Positions 8,715-18,097 of a stretch of 33,242 nucleotides of DNA are shown here, in pieces; the first letter of the stretch is position 1, and each line of letters begins with the position of its first letter. Location: assembly GCA_034506315.1 (NCBI GenBank), contig JAPDPT010000037.1:1-33242 (forward strand), in the 5' to 3' direction. The position numbers were made by a program, and so were the translations under genes. The notes beneath the pieces are model-generated. The model had not been told where the DNA came from. It saw only the letters and a program-made list of their open reading frames with translations, and searched no databases. This DNA comes from a candidate division KSB1 bacterium. Its GTDB lineage: Bacteria; Zhuqueibacterota; Zhuqueibacteria; Oleimicrobiales; Geothermoviventaceae.

Positions 8715-11700
8715 TCACCGCAGCAGCAGAATCTTCTGTGCGCCCGCCCAGCGCAGAGCGCCGTGGCGGTCCCAGACCTGCAGCCGGCACAGGTAGATTC
8801 CGGAAGGAAGTTCCTCTCCCGAATCGGCTTTTCCATCCCAGCGGACCAGGTGGGTTCCCGGGGCGACCTCGCCGCCCCCGAGCAACCGGACGCGACGTCC
8901 CCTGGCGTCCGCGATAACCAATTCTGCCCGCGCCGCCTCCGGAACCCAGTATCGAACGACCGTTTCCGCGTTAAAGGGATTCGGGAAGCACGGAGCCAAC
9001 CCAAAGCCCTCCGGTACGGCTTGCCCCTCGGTCTTCGCGACGGACGGCGTGCGAGCCTCCACGACCACGGGGATCGTCTTTTCCTCCGCGCCGGGCACGT
9101 TCATCCGCAAGCGAACGTAACCCCGGGCAGGAAGGGCCTTGATCTGTCCGCAATCCACCCGCACGCGGACGCACAGTCGGCCGCCGTGGGGAACCATAGC
9201 CGAATCCGGGAAGGCGAAAAGCCAGGAGCCGCGGCGTGTAGCGACCGCCGATTCGATCCGCTCCTCTTCTGTACCCACCTGCCCGATGTGCAAGACCCGC
9301 CAGTCCCGACCCAGGACCGATTGCGGCAGAACAACCCGAGTAAGACCATCTCGTGTTTCGGCTGGCACGGTTACCAGCCAGCGCTTTTCCTCCAGCGACC
9401 CAAGAGCCACCTGCTCCTTCTCGCACTTCACCACGAAAGACTCCGCTCCCGGCCACGTCCGCATTACTAACGTGCAGGGGGCAACGCAAGCCAGAAAAGC
9501 GTACCCATCAGACAGATGGACGGCGGGGCCCGGGTGTGAAGCACCAACTCCTCTCTCTGAAGGCCAAGCGGGGAGTTTCCCCTTGGCCCACGGCTCGGGA
9601 ACCCCGGTGAAGCTCTCAAGAGCGATGGCCTTGCTGCATTTCTGGCTACCGGCTTCTCCCGACGGCCGGGTGGAAAGCCCGGGCTCCGGTTCGACCCTGA
9701 CGAGCAGGTCAAGGAGGCCTTCGTTTGCGATCCACAGACTGTCCTGAAGGAGGGAAGAACCGGGATCCGAGACTTCGAAGCAAAGAGAGTCCGGCCAGAC
9801 CCGGGGTGTGGGTCCGTCGTTGGTGACCCAAAAGCTGAAGGTGGCCTCGGGCGCCGCCAGCGGCTCTCTCACCACGTTCCCCTGGTCATCGGCCACCTCG
9901 AGGTAGAATTCCACCCGTGTGCCGAGGGGTTGGCCTGGCAACCAACCGATGTAACGGCTTCCCTGTCCCACCATGGGAATCCGATCCCAGCGAGGGCCGT
10001 TTCGGCGCACAATCTCCGCGCGAGCGATGCGCCCATCGTCCGTGATCTGAGCCTCCACCGGGTACGGCCCTTCCGTATCCGGGGTATTTCGAGGCAAGGT
10101 AAGCAGCGTTAGTGAGGGTGCACCCCTGGCATGGACTGTCCATGCGACGTCGTCGAGGTACCAGCCGTAGTCCTGGACGTAGCCGTCGCTGCCAAAATGG
10201 AACTGCAGAACCACGGTATGGCCGACGAAGGGCGACAGATCGAAGGTCTCAAGACGCCAGGAGTTACCCGTGCCGGGCGGTCCGCCAAAGGCCGGCTCCC
10301 CTCCCAGCGCGGAATTGTACCGGTCCACCCACCCATCGTAGCCGCGCAGGCTCGTCAGCAAGACCTGAAAGGGACCGCGGTCGACGGAGATCTTCACATT
10401 TCCCCCATCCCAAAGCTTTCCGTCGCTGTACTCGAACTGGTACCAGTGCCAAAATCGGAAGGTCGCTGCTTCCGCGTGTGTCAAGTCGATGGGGGGAGTC
10501 TCCAACCGTGCGTCGGCGTTGTCCCCATAGGTCCCGTTCAACCGGGTAGCCCAAACCCTCATCCCCGAGTGGGCGCTCCCGGGTCCGGTGGTCGGGACAC
10601 CCCATTCCCACTGGCGGTCGGAAGTGACGGTCAACCCGGGATCGTCTTCGAAGTCCAGAATCCGGTCGGGCACCAACTGAAATCTGTACCAGCCAGTATC
10701 CGGCGCTACGGCCACATTCTTGCGCCGGGAACCGTCCCTGGCGACGATCCGGTACCAAACGGTCTGCCATGCCCGCGGGTGCGGGAGGGTTAGCGAGCCC
10801 GCGAACTCCCCTTCCCCTCGATCGGTCAGCCCCACCGTAAAGAGGATCCACTCGTCCGTCCGATACTCGACCCAGGCGGAATCGACACCCGCAACGTCGT
10901 GGATCCAGGCGCGAATGGGGAAAGCGGCATCGAAAGCGGATCTCTGCACGGAGGGGCGATGGACAATGGTCGGTCCCAGTGTGTCGGGCCGGACGTGAAA
11001 CTCGAATACAGAATCTGGAGCACACCGAGGGGCAGCTCCTCTCCGTCCGCCGCTGGTACGGGCCGTGAGGTAGTAACGGTAAGAGCGGCATCCGGGACTC
11101 GCCGGGATTACCCCGACGTATTCGTCGCCGCCCACTGGGTGCAAGACCGTGGAGTCAAACGGTGCGTTCCCGGCCGCATAGTGGAGCCACAGGCTAGAGG
11201 GATCCAAGCCCGATGGGCCAGTCAGCGGTATCGGCGGACGAACCCTGGCCCGGACAATGAATGGGCCGTCTTCGTCTTCCGTGTCGGGTAGAGGCTGAAC
11301 CTCGACGATCGGCTCTTCACCCGCAGCCCAGATCGCGTACAGGAGGGGGCCGAGAGTCTCCAAGATCAAAGAGCGAATCTGGGATGTATCGGGATGGAAG
11401 CTGGTCCCGACTTCAAGGGTGAAGCCGAACATCTTGGTTTTGAGTTCCTGCTCCCCGTACAGCCAATCGCAAGCCTCCCCATTCGTCAGGTAGATTACCC
11501 CCGAGGCCGCATTTCGAGGGGTGTAGCGGTTGTACCCGACCATGCTGTCGGCCAGAGCCCGAAAGACCTCGTGATCCGGTGTGTTCTCGGGGATATAGCC
11601 CCATGGGAAGAGGACCAGACGGCCAAAGCTGTGGAGGGACAGCACAATGCGGAACGGCTCTCGGAGGCAAAGATCCCGGAACGCCTGGGTCTCCGGTTCC

Positions 11701-12587
11701 GAAAAAGGGGCTTCGCCGCGATATACCTCCGACGAGGGCTCGGGGCTGGATCCCACGTCATCGAAACCCCACATGAAGCCGTAGTTGCGGTTGAGGTCGA
11801 CCCCGTACGTACCGTTGGCATTCCTCCGCCTATTCTTTCGCCACCATCGGTCGAAGCGATGGACGTAGTCCAGCCCGTCAGGATTCAGCGTAGGCAGAAT
11901 CCAGATCTGCCGCTGGTTCACCAGGTAGGTGATGTACGGGTCCTTGCCATAGCGTTCGAGGAGGTAATGGATCAGGAAAATGGCGATCTCGGGGGTAATG
12001 ATTTCTCGTGCGTGGTGGTTCGCCACGATCGCCACCCGGGGTTCGTCCTCCTCCGTCTCCACATTGTCTGAGATTTTGATGGCGAGGATATCCCTGTCCG
12101 CCAGCCTTTGAGTCTTCTCCCAGCTGTCCCCCAAGTCGTAGACCTTGGCGATGCCGGGGTACGATCGTTCTGCCCACTGGAGCTCGCTCTTACACTCGCC
12201 GTAGTCGTGGAAGTGCTCAAAGTAGCCGCTCTGACGCAAATGGGACTCGAAGATGGCCAGATCGGGGATCTCCACCTCATACGGTAGTCGAAGGCTGTCC
12301 AGAAGGGCAACATCCCGGGGTCGGGTCAGTACGAAAAGAGTCCGACTCGCCGCATCATAGCCCGCTACGTCCGGACCCGCACGCAGGAACTGAACGACTG
12401 CAGGGTCAGCCACATCTGGGACGCGTACACGCACCAACTTGGTGGGACGCTCAGCCCAAGCGTACCCGGCTCCCAAGCCCGAGAGGAATATCCCCGCCAC
12501 ACACCACCGTGCACACCACACCGTGGCCCACCGCACGATGTACGCACTCCATCCCACAGCCTTACCGCTTTCTATCTCGCCTCTCAT
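8715..12587 (-). CDS. Secreted M14 zinc carboxypeptidase with MAM-like, Ig and type IX sorting domains
   Basis: 1290 residues. The signal segment ends at AWA near residue 45. Residues about 115-415 are an M14 peptidase: NHHAREI supplies the HxxE zinc ligands His192 and Glu195, then NPDGLDY, DLNRNYGF (substrate-binding Arg267), LSLHS (zinc His319), SGVIYLTNGEACDW (Tyr366) and FTLEVG (general base Glu392); all catalytic residues are present. It is followed by Ig-like units, a lectin-like jelly-roll (about 650-830) of the kind in immune-inhibitor-A peptidases with WYLDDV, more Ig-like units, and a C-terminal sorting module from CFPNPFNAET to KILLLR. Such enzymes remove C-terminal residues from peptides outside the cell. 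The start region is weak: ATG 12587 has a poor ribosome-binding site, and GTG starts closer to the signal peptide are possible. It lies 11 bp after the subtilase. Confidence 0.9.
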   Translation of the reverse strand: MRGEIESGKAVGWSAYIVRWATVWCARWCVAGIFLSGLGAGYAWAERPTKLVRVRVPDVADPAVVQFLRAGPDVAGYDAASRTLFVLTRPRDVALLDSLRLPYEVEIPDLAIFESHLRQSGYFEHFHDYGECKSELQWAERSYPGIAKVYDLGDSWEKTQRLADRDILAIKISDNVETEEDEPRVAIVANHHAREIITPEIAIFLIHYLLERYGKDPYITYLVNQRQIWILPTLNPDGLDYVHRFDRWWRKNRRRNANGTYGVDLNRNYGFMWGFDDVGSSPEPSSEVYRGEAPFSEPETQAFRDLCLREPFRIVLSLHSFGRLVLFPWGYIPENTPDHEVFRALADSMVGYNRYTPRNAASGVIYLTNGEACDWLYGEQELKTKMFGFTLEVGTSFHPDTSQIRSLILETLGPLLYAIWAAGEEPIVEVQPLPDTEDEDGPFIVRARVRPPIPLTGPSGLDPSSLWLHYAAGNAPFDSTVLHPVGGDEYVGVIPASPGCRSYRYYLTARTSGGRRGAAPRCAPDSVFEFHVRPDTLGPTIVHRPSVQRSAFDAAFPIRAWIHDVAGVDSAWVEYRTDEWILFTVGLTDRGEGEFAGSLTLPHPRAWQTVWYRIVARDGSRRKNVAVAPDTGWYRFQLVPDRILDFEDDPGLTVTSDRQWEWGVPTTGPGSAHSGMRVWATRLNGTYGDNADARLETPPIDLTHAEAATFRFWHWYQFEYSDGKLWDGGNVKISVDRGPFQVLLTSLRGYDGWVDRYNSALGGEPAFGGPPGTGNSWRLETFDLSPFVGHTVVLQFHFGSDGYVQDYGWYLDDVAWTVHARGAPSLTLLTLPRNTPDTEGPYPVEAQITDDGRIARAEIVRRNGPRWDRIPMVGQGSRYIGWLPGQPLGTRVEFYLEVADDQGNVVREPLAAPEATFSFWVTNDGPTPRVWPDSLCFEVSDPGSSLLQDSLWIANEGLLDLLVRVEPEPGLSTRPSGEAGSQKCSKAIALESFTGVPEPWAKGKLPAWPSERGVGASHPGPAVHLSDGYAFLACVAPCTLVMRTWPGAESFVVKCEKEQVALGSLEEKRWLVTVPAETRDGLTRVVLPQSVLGRDWRVLHIGQVGTEEERIESAVATRRGSWLFAFPDSAMVPHGGRLCVRVRVDCGQIKALPARGYVRLRMNVPGAEEKTIPVVVEARTPSVAKTEGQAVPEGFGLAPCFPNPFNAETVVRYWVPEAARAELVIADARGRRVRLLGGGEVAPGTHLVRWDGKADSGEELPSGIYLCRLQVWDRHGALRWAGAQKILLLR

Positions 12588-12598
12588 AGGGCCTTGGC

Positions 12599-15500
12599 CT
12601 ATTTCAATAGGAGTGCCTTCTGCACCGCACGCACCTCCCCGGCTTCAAACACCACGAGGTATACCCCGCTGGCGACCGGCTGGCCTCTCTGATCCCGCCC
12701 GTCCCACTCTACCTGATACGAACCGGGAGAGTGCTTGCTGTCCACGAGGGTGCGGACCTCATGTCCAAGCAGGTCATAGACCCGGAGGGTAACCCGGACA
12801 GGCTCCGAGACCTCGTAGCGCAAGATTGTCGAGGGGTTGAAGGGGTTGGGAAAGTTGGGATAAAGGGTGCTCAGCCGGGGCAACGGTTCCCGGCGGTCAT
12901 CCACAGCCACACCCGTCTCTTCGATCACCTGCACGTCGTCCACAAACCAGCCAAAGAACGGGGGAACCTGAGTGGCGTCGCTCTGCATTCGGAAGCGAAG
13001 TCGGACGTCGTTCATCCCGGAACCTGTCAGGTGGTCAAGCGAGATTTCGCGCTGTACCCATTGGGCCTGAACCCCCGTGATAGGCTGTCCCAGCCGTTGC
13101 CACGTCTGCCCGCCGTCTACACTTGCCTCCACATAGCCGTAATCGTGATTGAATTCGAGGTAGTACTTGGTCCAGAAGCGAAGCACCACGGAGCGGCTCT
13201 GGGAGAAGTCGAAGCCGAAGTTCGTCTCCAGGCTCACATTGGCGTTGTTTGGATACTGCCCACCGGGGCTATCGTTGACGGAGAACCTTCCGCTGTGGGC
13301 GTACACCGTCTCAAGACCCCACCCGCCTTGTGGGGCACTCCAGTGGGTCAGGCCGGACTCAAAGTCCTCCAGCCCGACCACAAAGCGGAAGGTGTCCGAG
13401 ATCGCTCGATTCCGGGCTTGACTGGCGTCGGCTGCGCTCAGGAAATACTCCACGGTTTCGCCGTACCGGAAAACCGGCGGGATCTGCCCACGGAACTGGG
13501 TCGGGACATCCCCCGGCGCCAGCCTGGCGCTATCGGCCACGCTGGGGGACCGAAAGTGAACGTACACAGAGCCTGTGTCCACGCGGAGATTATCCGTGAC
13601 GGTCGCCACTACCTCAAACGGCGCCTCGCCGTTGATGCAGTTCGGCAGGCCCACATGGGTGATTACGGGTGGATACACGTCCAGCCCAGCGTAGAATCGG
13701 AACACCTGACGTGGAGCCACTGCGGGCTTCCGCCACTCGAAATACTGCGTGGACACCTCAACGTAGTATTCCACCGCGGCCGGCTGGTGCGGAGCGGGGA
13801 TGGTGCCCGAGTACACACCCGGGGCCTGCTCCTGCATTTCCACAGCGTGGAAGCCGATCTCCCCCGCCTGGCGCCAGAAAAGCCGGACTCCCCTTAAGTC
13901 TGTCAGATCTCCACTAATCCGGACCGTGATCGGGCGGGAGGCGTGCACATCCTCCGTATCGGTGAGCGGTTCGTGCTCGACGGGGCTAAGGTACTCCAGG
14001 ATACGCCGCATGAGCTGATCTCGCACGGTGCTGCTGTCCGAGGGCTTGGTGGAGTACTTCGAGTCCACCGCCTCGAAGCCGAACCCCATATAGACGACCC
14101 GGTAAGCGCCGGAGAAGCGAACCCCTCCTGCCTTCCCGTTCGGGTAAAGGAAGATCGGCCGCGCCCCATTCAGAGGCTCCATCACGTCCGGGTACTGGTT
14201 CTCGACGTTCCTGCCTGGCTGATAAATGGCGAAGCGGAGACCATCCGTGATGGGGTCACCGGGAATGCCCCTTACCTCTCCTGACTCCGCGTCGTCGGAG
14301 AGATAGCGAGCGTGTAAGTAGTTCTCGTAGAAGCTGACGGCGTCGATTCCTGTGTTGTCGCTGGCGGGATCGCACAGGTCCCAGCCAATGTCCTGGCCGT
14401 GGAGGAAAAGACCGCCCCCTCGTTCCAGGAATTGCCGGAGGGCGGCGCGATCACCTGCGTCCAAGCTCGGGAACGCCCACTCGCACAGCCAGATCACAAT
14501 CGGGAAGTGGCAGAGGAAATCGCCTCTCGGATGCCCGTTTGTCCGGATATCCCAGACGCTGTAGTTGATGCCCAACCTCTCCAAAGATGCGATCGTGTAG
14601 CCCTCGACGTCGTAGTCTCCGGTATTTCCCCCAACCTCATCGTGGTCGTCATCGACGACCAGGACGGGCGTCTTGCCGATCAGGACCTTTACCGTGTCCG
14701 AACGGCTCATCCCCGCCTCTTCATGGGTCAAGACGATGCGGGCGATGTGGCCGCGGGCATCGGGCCGAATGCGGAAGCTCAGCGTCGTCGGAATGGTTGC
14801 CGTTGTCTCCCCTTCCAGGTGGGCGAGGAGATACTCGGATTGAAGCACCTCGAGCCCGGGCTCTGGCGTGGAAAGAAGGATCCGCACATTGTCTGCCGAG
14901 CCCACAGAGTAGTTCCGGTACGTGGCCACAACTGTGATCGTCTCGCCGTGCTCCAGGAGCCCATCGCCGTCCCCGAAGTCCCGATCGCTGACGGTCGCGT
15001 TCACCAACCGGATGCGCGGCTTGACAGGGGGCACCGTGGACGTGGCAACCGCCGCGTAGGCATTGACCAGGCCGTCTCCAATCATCCCCTCGTAGCCCGG
15101 GTTGAGGCCGTCGATGTTGGTGCAAGTGCCAGCGATGCGCTGCTGCACCTCTCGCCACGTCGCCGAGGGGAAGTGGGAACGCACCAGGGCCGCCACGCCG
15201 GAAACAAGGGCAGCGGAAGCACTGGTTCCGGCCGTAAGATACCCTTCCTTCGTGCGGGCCCGATAGAGCTGGGAGAACCCGTACTCGGGAAAATAGGGAG
15301 CGGTGGAGATGATCTCGGCCGGCGGCGATACGTTGAAGTCCCCTCCGGGAGCCGCAACATCGACGGTCGGCCCGTAATTCGAAATCGAGCTCAGCCTGCC
15401 CTGGAAGCCTGTAGCGGCCACGCAGAGCACTCCCGGGTAGCCGGAGGGGTAGTGTTCCTCATCGCTGGCTGAATTCCCCGCTGCGGCCACAAAGACCACG

Positions 15501-16462
15501 TTCCTGCTCAGACCGTACTCAATCACATCCCGCTGCGTCTGGGAGGCCGCACCGCCTCCGAAGCTCATGTTCACGACGTGCGCGCCATTGTCGATCGCGT
15601 AGCGTATTCCATTGGTGAGGTCAGAGGTCGAGCCCGAGCCTTCATCGCTCAGCGACTTGACGGGCATGATTGTGCACCGGAAGCCGGCCCCTGCGATCCC
15701 GCGGCCGTTGTGGGTGGCAGCCCCGGCCAACCCGGCCATGGCCGTCCCGTGGTCGGTTCCATCATCGGCCATGCCGTCACCATCATCATCGACCCCGTTC
15801 GGCTTGGGCCTCGGGTCCGGCACCCCATTGACGAAGTCCCAGCCGTGTACGTCATCGGCGTATCCATTGTGATCGTCATCGCGGCCATTGTTGGGGATCT
15901 CCCGCGTATTCGTCCAGATCTTGGCCGCAAGGTCAGGATGGTTGATATCCACTCCTGTGTCCACGATGCCGATGATGACCGAGGCATTTCCCTGCTCTAC
16001 GTCCCAGGCCTCGGGGAGTCGGAGCTCCCGCAGGTACCACTGCTGAACGAAAAGGGAGTCATTAGGGGTAAAGTGGACCTCGTACAGGTAGTCTGGCTCA
16101 GCGTACTCCACGGAGGGCAACTCGGAGAGAACCCGTGCCAGATAGTCCTCCGAGTATGGGCCCCGGACTGCGAGCTTGTAAATCCGGTCCAAACCGAAGC
16201 GCATCGCCTCCGTAGATAGGCCCTGGAAAAGCGGCTGCTCGCTCCCCACCACGATTGCACTGGCGACAGCACTTTTCCGGAGGCTAAGTTCGTTGTAGAG
16301 GCTTGCCGGAGTCGCTCCCGGCTTCATCTTAACCAGAAGCCTGCCTGGGACCCAATGGGGCTTTTTCGGAGCTCCCCCGCCCGTCCTTGCTATTCCTTGC
16401 GCGGCCAGTGCGGCCGATAGTAAGAGACCCCCTATACCTTTAGCCCAGGTAGAAAACCGCAT
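12599..16462 (-). CDS. Secreted S8 subtilisin-like protease with amidotransferase-like, MAM-like and type IX sorting domains
   Basis: 1287 residues from ATG 16462, chosen because AAGAGG lies seven nt upstream and a signal peptide begins there; a longer frame to 16561 lacks these. Domains: signal peptide; inhibitor-I9-like propeptide (to about 130); S8 catalytic domain with Asp168 (IVDTGVD), His238 (DHGT), oxyanion Asn330 (AAAGN) and Ser414 (GTSAS, where most relatives have GTSMA). Acidic, calcium-loop-like inserts follow the Asp (NNGRDDDHNGYADD, GVDDDGDGMADDG). After an Ig-like unit, residues about 598-828 form a Rossmann-like segment (VLVVDDD, GGGLFLHGQD), then further Ig-like units, a jelly-roll with FFGWFVDDVQV, and a sorting module from NFPNPFNPST to KALLLK. 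It leads the surface-protein operon and is a likely partner of the carboxypeptidase in peptide breakdown. Confidence 0.92.
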   Translation of the reverse strand: MRFSTWAKGIGGLLLSAALAAQGIARTGGGAPKKPHWVPGRLLVKMKPGATPASLYNELSLRKSAVASAIVVGSEQPLFQGLSTEAMRFGLDRIYKLAVRGPYSEDYLARVLSELPSVEYAEPDYLYEVHFTPNDSLFVQQWYLRELRLPEAWDVEQGNASVIIGIVDTGVDINHPDLAAKIWTNTREIPNNGRDDDHNGYADDVHGWDFVNGVPDPRPKPNGVDDDGDGMADDGTDHGTAMAGLAGAATHNGRGIAGAGFRCTIMPVKSLSDEGSGSTSDLTNGIRYAIDNGAHVVNMSFGGGAASQTQRDVIEYGLSRNVVFVAAAGNSASDEEHYPSGYPGVLCVAATGFQGRLSSISNYGPTVDVAAPGGDFNVSPPAEIISTAPYFPEYGFSQLYRARTKEGYLTAGTSASAALVSGVAALVRSHFPSATWREVQQRIAGTCTNIDGLNPGYEGMIGDGLVNAYAAVATSTVPPVKPRIRLVNATVSDRDFGDGDGLLEHGETITVVATYRNYSVGSADNVRILLSTPEPGLEVLQSEYLLAHLEGETTATIPTTLSFRIRPDARGHIARIVLTHEEAGMSRSDTVKVLIGKTPVLVVDDDHDEVGGNTGDYDVEGYTIASLERLGINYSVWDIRTNGHPRGDFLCHFPIVIWLCEWAFPSLDAGDRAALRQFLERGGGLFLHGQDIGWDLCDPASDNTGIDAVSFYENYLHARYLSDDAESGEVRGIPGDPITDGLRFAIYQPGRNVENQYPDVMEPLNGARPIFLYPNGKAGGVRFSGAYRVVYMGFGFEAVDSKYSTKPSDSSTVRDQLMRRILEYLSPVEHEPLTDTEDVHASRPITVRISGDLTDLRGVRLFWRQAGEIGFHAVEMQEQAPGVYSGTIPAPHQPAAVEYYVEVSTQYFEWRKPAVAPRQVFRFYAGLDVYPPVITHVGLPNCINGEAPFEVVATVTDNLRVDTGSVYVHFRSPSVADSARLAPGDVPTQFRGQIPPVFRYGETVEYFLSAADASQARNRAISDTFRFVVGLEDFESGLTHWSAPQGGWGLETVYAHSGRFSVNDSPGGQYPNNANVSLETNFGFDFSQSRSVVLRFWTKYYLEFNHDYGYVEASVDGGQTWQRLGQPITGVQAQWVQREISLDHLTGSGMNDVRLRFRMQSDATQVPPFFGWFVDDVQVIEETGVAVDDRREPLPRLSTLYPNFPNPFNPSTILRYEVSEPVRVTLRVYDLLGHEVRTLVDSKHSPGSYQVEWDGRDQRGQPVASGVYLVVFEAGEVRAVQKALLLK

Positions 16463-16503
16463 TTTCGTGCCTCTTTTCAAGTCGTCTTCTCCACGATCCG
16501 ACC

Positions 16504-16541
16504 TACACCGCGGTGTAAACGCCACCGCCCACAATTTACAC
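16504..16541. repeat. Operator-like dyad with three GTGTA half-sites
   Basis: TACACCGCGGTGTA at 16504-16517 is a perfect 14-bp palindrome. A further inverted copy, TTTACAC at 16535-16541, pairs with GTGTAAA at 16513-16519 across 15 bp. The cluster overlaps the -10 box and the first transcribed bases of the proposed subtilase promoter, the usual place for a repressor site. The binding protein is not in the window. Confidence 0.5.
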
Positions 16542-16561
16542 GAGAAGAGGCCGAGATCCAA
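16533..16561 (-). promoter_or_regulatory. Candidate sigma70-type promoter of the subtilase operon
   Basis: On the minus strand TTGGAT (16561-16556) is followed after exactly 17 bp by TAAATT (16538-16533), about 71 nt before the ATG. The same -10 hexamer and spacing occur in the promoter near 20.98 kb, which strengthens both calls. Operator-like repeats overlap it. Confidence 0.5.
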
Positions 16562-16650
16562 ACGGGAAGGGACTCCTGCAGGTAGTCAGCTGCCCCCGCG
16601 CGGGCCTGGTCCAGTGGAACCGCCAGCACTCCCCCTATGTGTCGCGAAAT

Positions 16651-17751
16651 CTAATCCCCGAGGCAGGTACCCACACCCCTGGCCACAGCCAAGAGCGGGT
16701 GGTTAGGATCGACCTTCCGTGTCTTGCCCCCCACGTCGCAGAGGGGTACGGTGACGATATCGTTCCCCTTGACGGCCACCATCACCCCGGCAACACCATC
16801 GTAGCACAACTCTGCCGCCTTCACCCCGAAACGCGTGGAGAGGATGCGGTCAAAGGCGGAAGGAGTACCACCTCTCTGCAGGTGCCCGAGGACCGTCACG
16901 CGCGTCTCAAGGCCGGTCATCTCCTCGATTTGGCGCGCCACCACATGGCCGATGCCGCCGAGGCGGATAGGATCCGTACTATCCTTTACCACCCTTTGAA
17001 CCACAAGGTCTCCCCCCTCTGGACGCGCTCCCTCTGCCACGACTACGATGCTGAAGCGCTTTCCACGCTTACTGCGCTCGGCCACGTACTCGCACACCTT
17101 CTCGATCCGATAAGGGATCTCGGGAATCAGGATCACGTCTCCGCCGCCGGCGATTCCTGACTCCAGAGCCAACCATCCGGCGTACCGGCCCATCACCTCT
17201 ACGACCATTACCCGGTGGTGGGACATGGCCGTGGTGTGGATCTTGTCGATGGCCTCGGTGGCCGTCTGCAGGGCGGAGTCGAACCCGAAAGTGATGTCCG
17301 TCCCCCAAATATCATTATCGATGGTCTTGGGCACGCCCACAATGCGCACACCCTTCTGGCTAAGCTGGCGGGCAATGGCCATCGTCCCGTCGCCGCCGAT
17401 ACAAACCAGGGCGTCAAGTCCGAGCTCATCTACGTATTCGACCACCTGGTCTGACACGTCGGCGAATTCGATTTCGCCGCCGTCCTTCTTGACCGGCCAG
17501 CGGAAGGGATTGGCGCGGTTGGATGTACCCAGGATCGTGCCCCCTTGGGTCAGGATGCCCGAAACCTTTTCCCAATCCAGGGGAATTACCCGGCGCTCGA
17601 TTAGTCCCTCGTAACCGTCCTCGATGCCGATCACTTCCATGTTGTAGAGGCTCATGGAGGCCTTTGCCACCCCCCGGATGACCGCGTTCAGCCCCGGACA
17701 ATCCCCGCCGCCGGTGAGGACACCGATTCGCTTCCTGCCGTTCCGTAACAT
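16651..17751 (-). CDS. pfkA: 6-phosphofructokinase (group III type, probably ATP-dependent)
   Basis: 366 residues from ATG 17751, six nt after AGGAG; a GTG 14 codons upstream is less likely. It phosphorylates fructose 6-phosphate in glycolysis. Motifs: GVLTGGGDCPGLNAVIRG (residues 10-27), IGGDGT (118-123), PKTIDNDIWG (141-150, catalytic Asp145), MGRYAGW (187-193) and LGHLQRGG (288-295). The residue matching E. coli Gly104 is Gly122, which favours ATP as donor, while the position of E. coli Gly124 is Lys142, as in pyrophosphate-using and group III enzymes. The combination Gly/Lys is known from actinobacterial ATP-dependent enzymes. It stands between the DUF2892 gene and the subtilase operon, with 188 bp downstream holding the subtilase promoter. 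Confidence 0.95.
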   Translation of the reverse strand: MLRNGRKRIGVLTGGGDCPGLNAVIRGVAKASMSLYNMEVIGIEDGYEGLIERRVIPLDWEKVSGILTQGGTILGTSNRANPFRWPVKKDGGEIEFADVSDQVVEYVDELGLDALVCIGGDGTMAIARQLSQKGVRIVGVPKTIDNDIWGTDITFGFDSALQTATEAIDKIHTTAMSHHRVMVVEVMGRYAGWLALESGIAGGGDVILIPEIPYRIEKVCEYVAERSKRGKRFSIVVVAEGARPEGGDLVVQRVVKDSTDPIRLGGIGHVVARQIEEMTGLETRVTVLGHLQRGGTPSAFDRILSTRFGVKAAELCYDGVAGVMVAVKGNDIVTVPLCDVGGKTRKVDPNHPLLAVARGVGTCLGD

Positions 17752-17846
17752 AGGCGCTCCTCGTCCTCCCAGATCCTCCTGATCCTTCCCCAAAGGCTCG
17801 TACCACCCTCTCGGGAATCGTCAGCTCTGGGGAAATCTTGAGGACA

Positions 17847-17878
17847 AGGGGCGGACGGCACGGGCCACATCCGCCCCT
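17847..17878 (-). terminator. Strong hairpin downstream of the DUF2892 gene, possible terminator
   Basis: AGGGGCGGA at 17847-17855 pairs perfectly with TCCGCCCCT at 17870-17878 around a 14-nt loop, starting 16 bp beyond the DUF2892 stop. On the minus strand it is followed by TGTCCTC rather than a true U-run, so it may act as an attenuator or a processing/stability hairpin instead. Confidence 0.4.
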
Positions 17879-17893
17879 GTTCCGCGGCTCTGC

Positions 17894-18097
17894 TCAGCCG
17901 CTCTGTTTCAGCGTGCTTATGCCCAGCAACTTGTAAAGCAGGCAGAATCCCGTGATTCCTGTGACCAACAAGATCACACCGATCACCCCTAAAATCACCG
18001 CCACCGTACCTTTCAGGAGCGCTGTGGCCAGGTACAAGAGGATGATCCCCGCAAGAATCCGGATTACCCGGTCGGCCAGACCCTCGTTCTTCTTCAT
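17894..18097 (-). CDS. DUF2892 (YgaP-type transmembrane) small inner-membrane protein
   Basis: 67 residues from ATG 18097, directly after GGAGGGAGAA. The sequence begins MKKNEGLADRVIRILAGI and contains two hydrophobic helices, the second around GVIGVILLVTGITGF, followed by the hallmark end CLLYKLLGIST. This is the complete DUF2892 module, otherwise found fused to rhodanese domains or as small stand-alone proteins; the biochemical role is not known. A longer frame upstream to 18178 has no start signal as good as this one. It stands alone, with a hairpin behind it and a long gene-poor gap in front. Confidence 0.85.
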   Translation of the reverse strand: MKKNEGLADRVIRILAGIILLYLATALLKGTVAVILGVIGVILLVTGITGFCLLYKLLGISTLKQSG

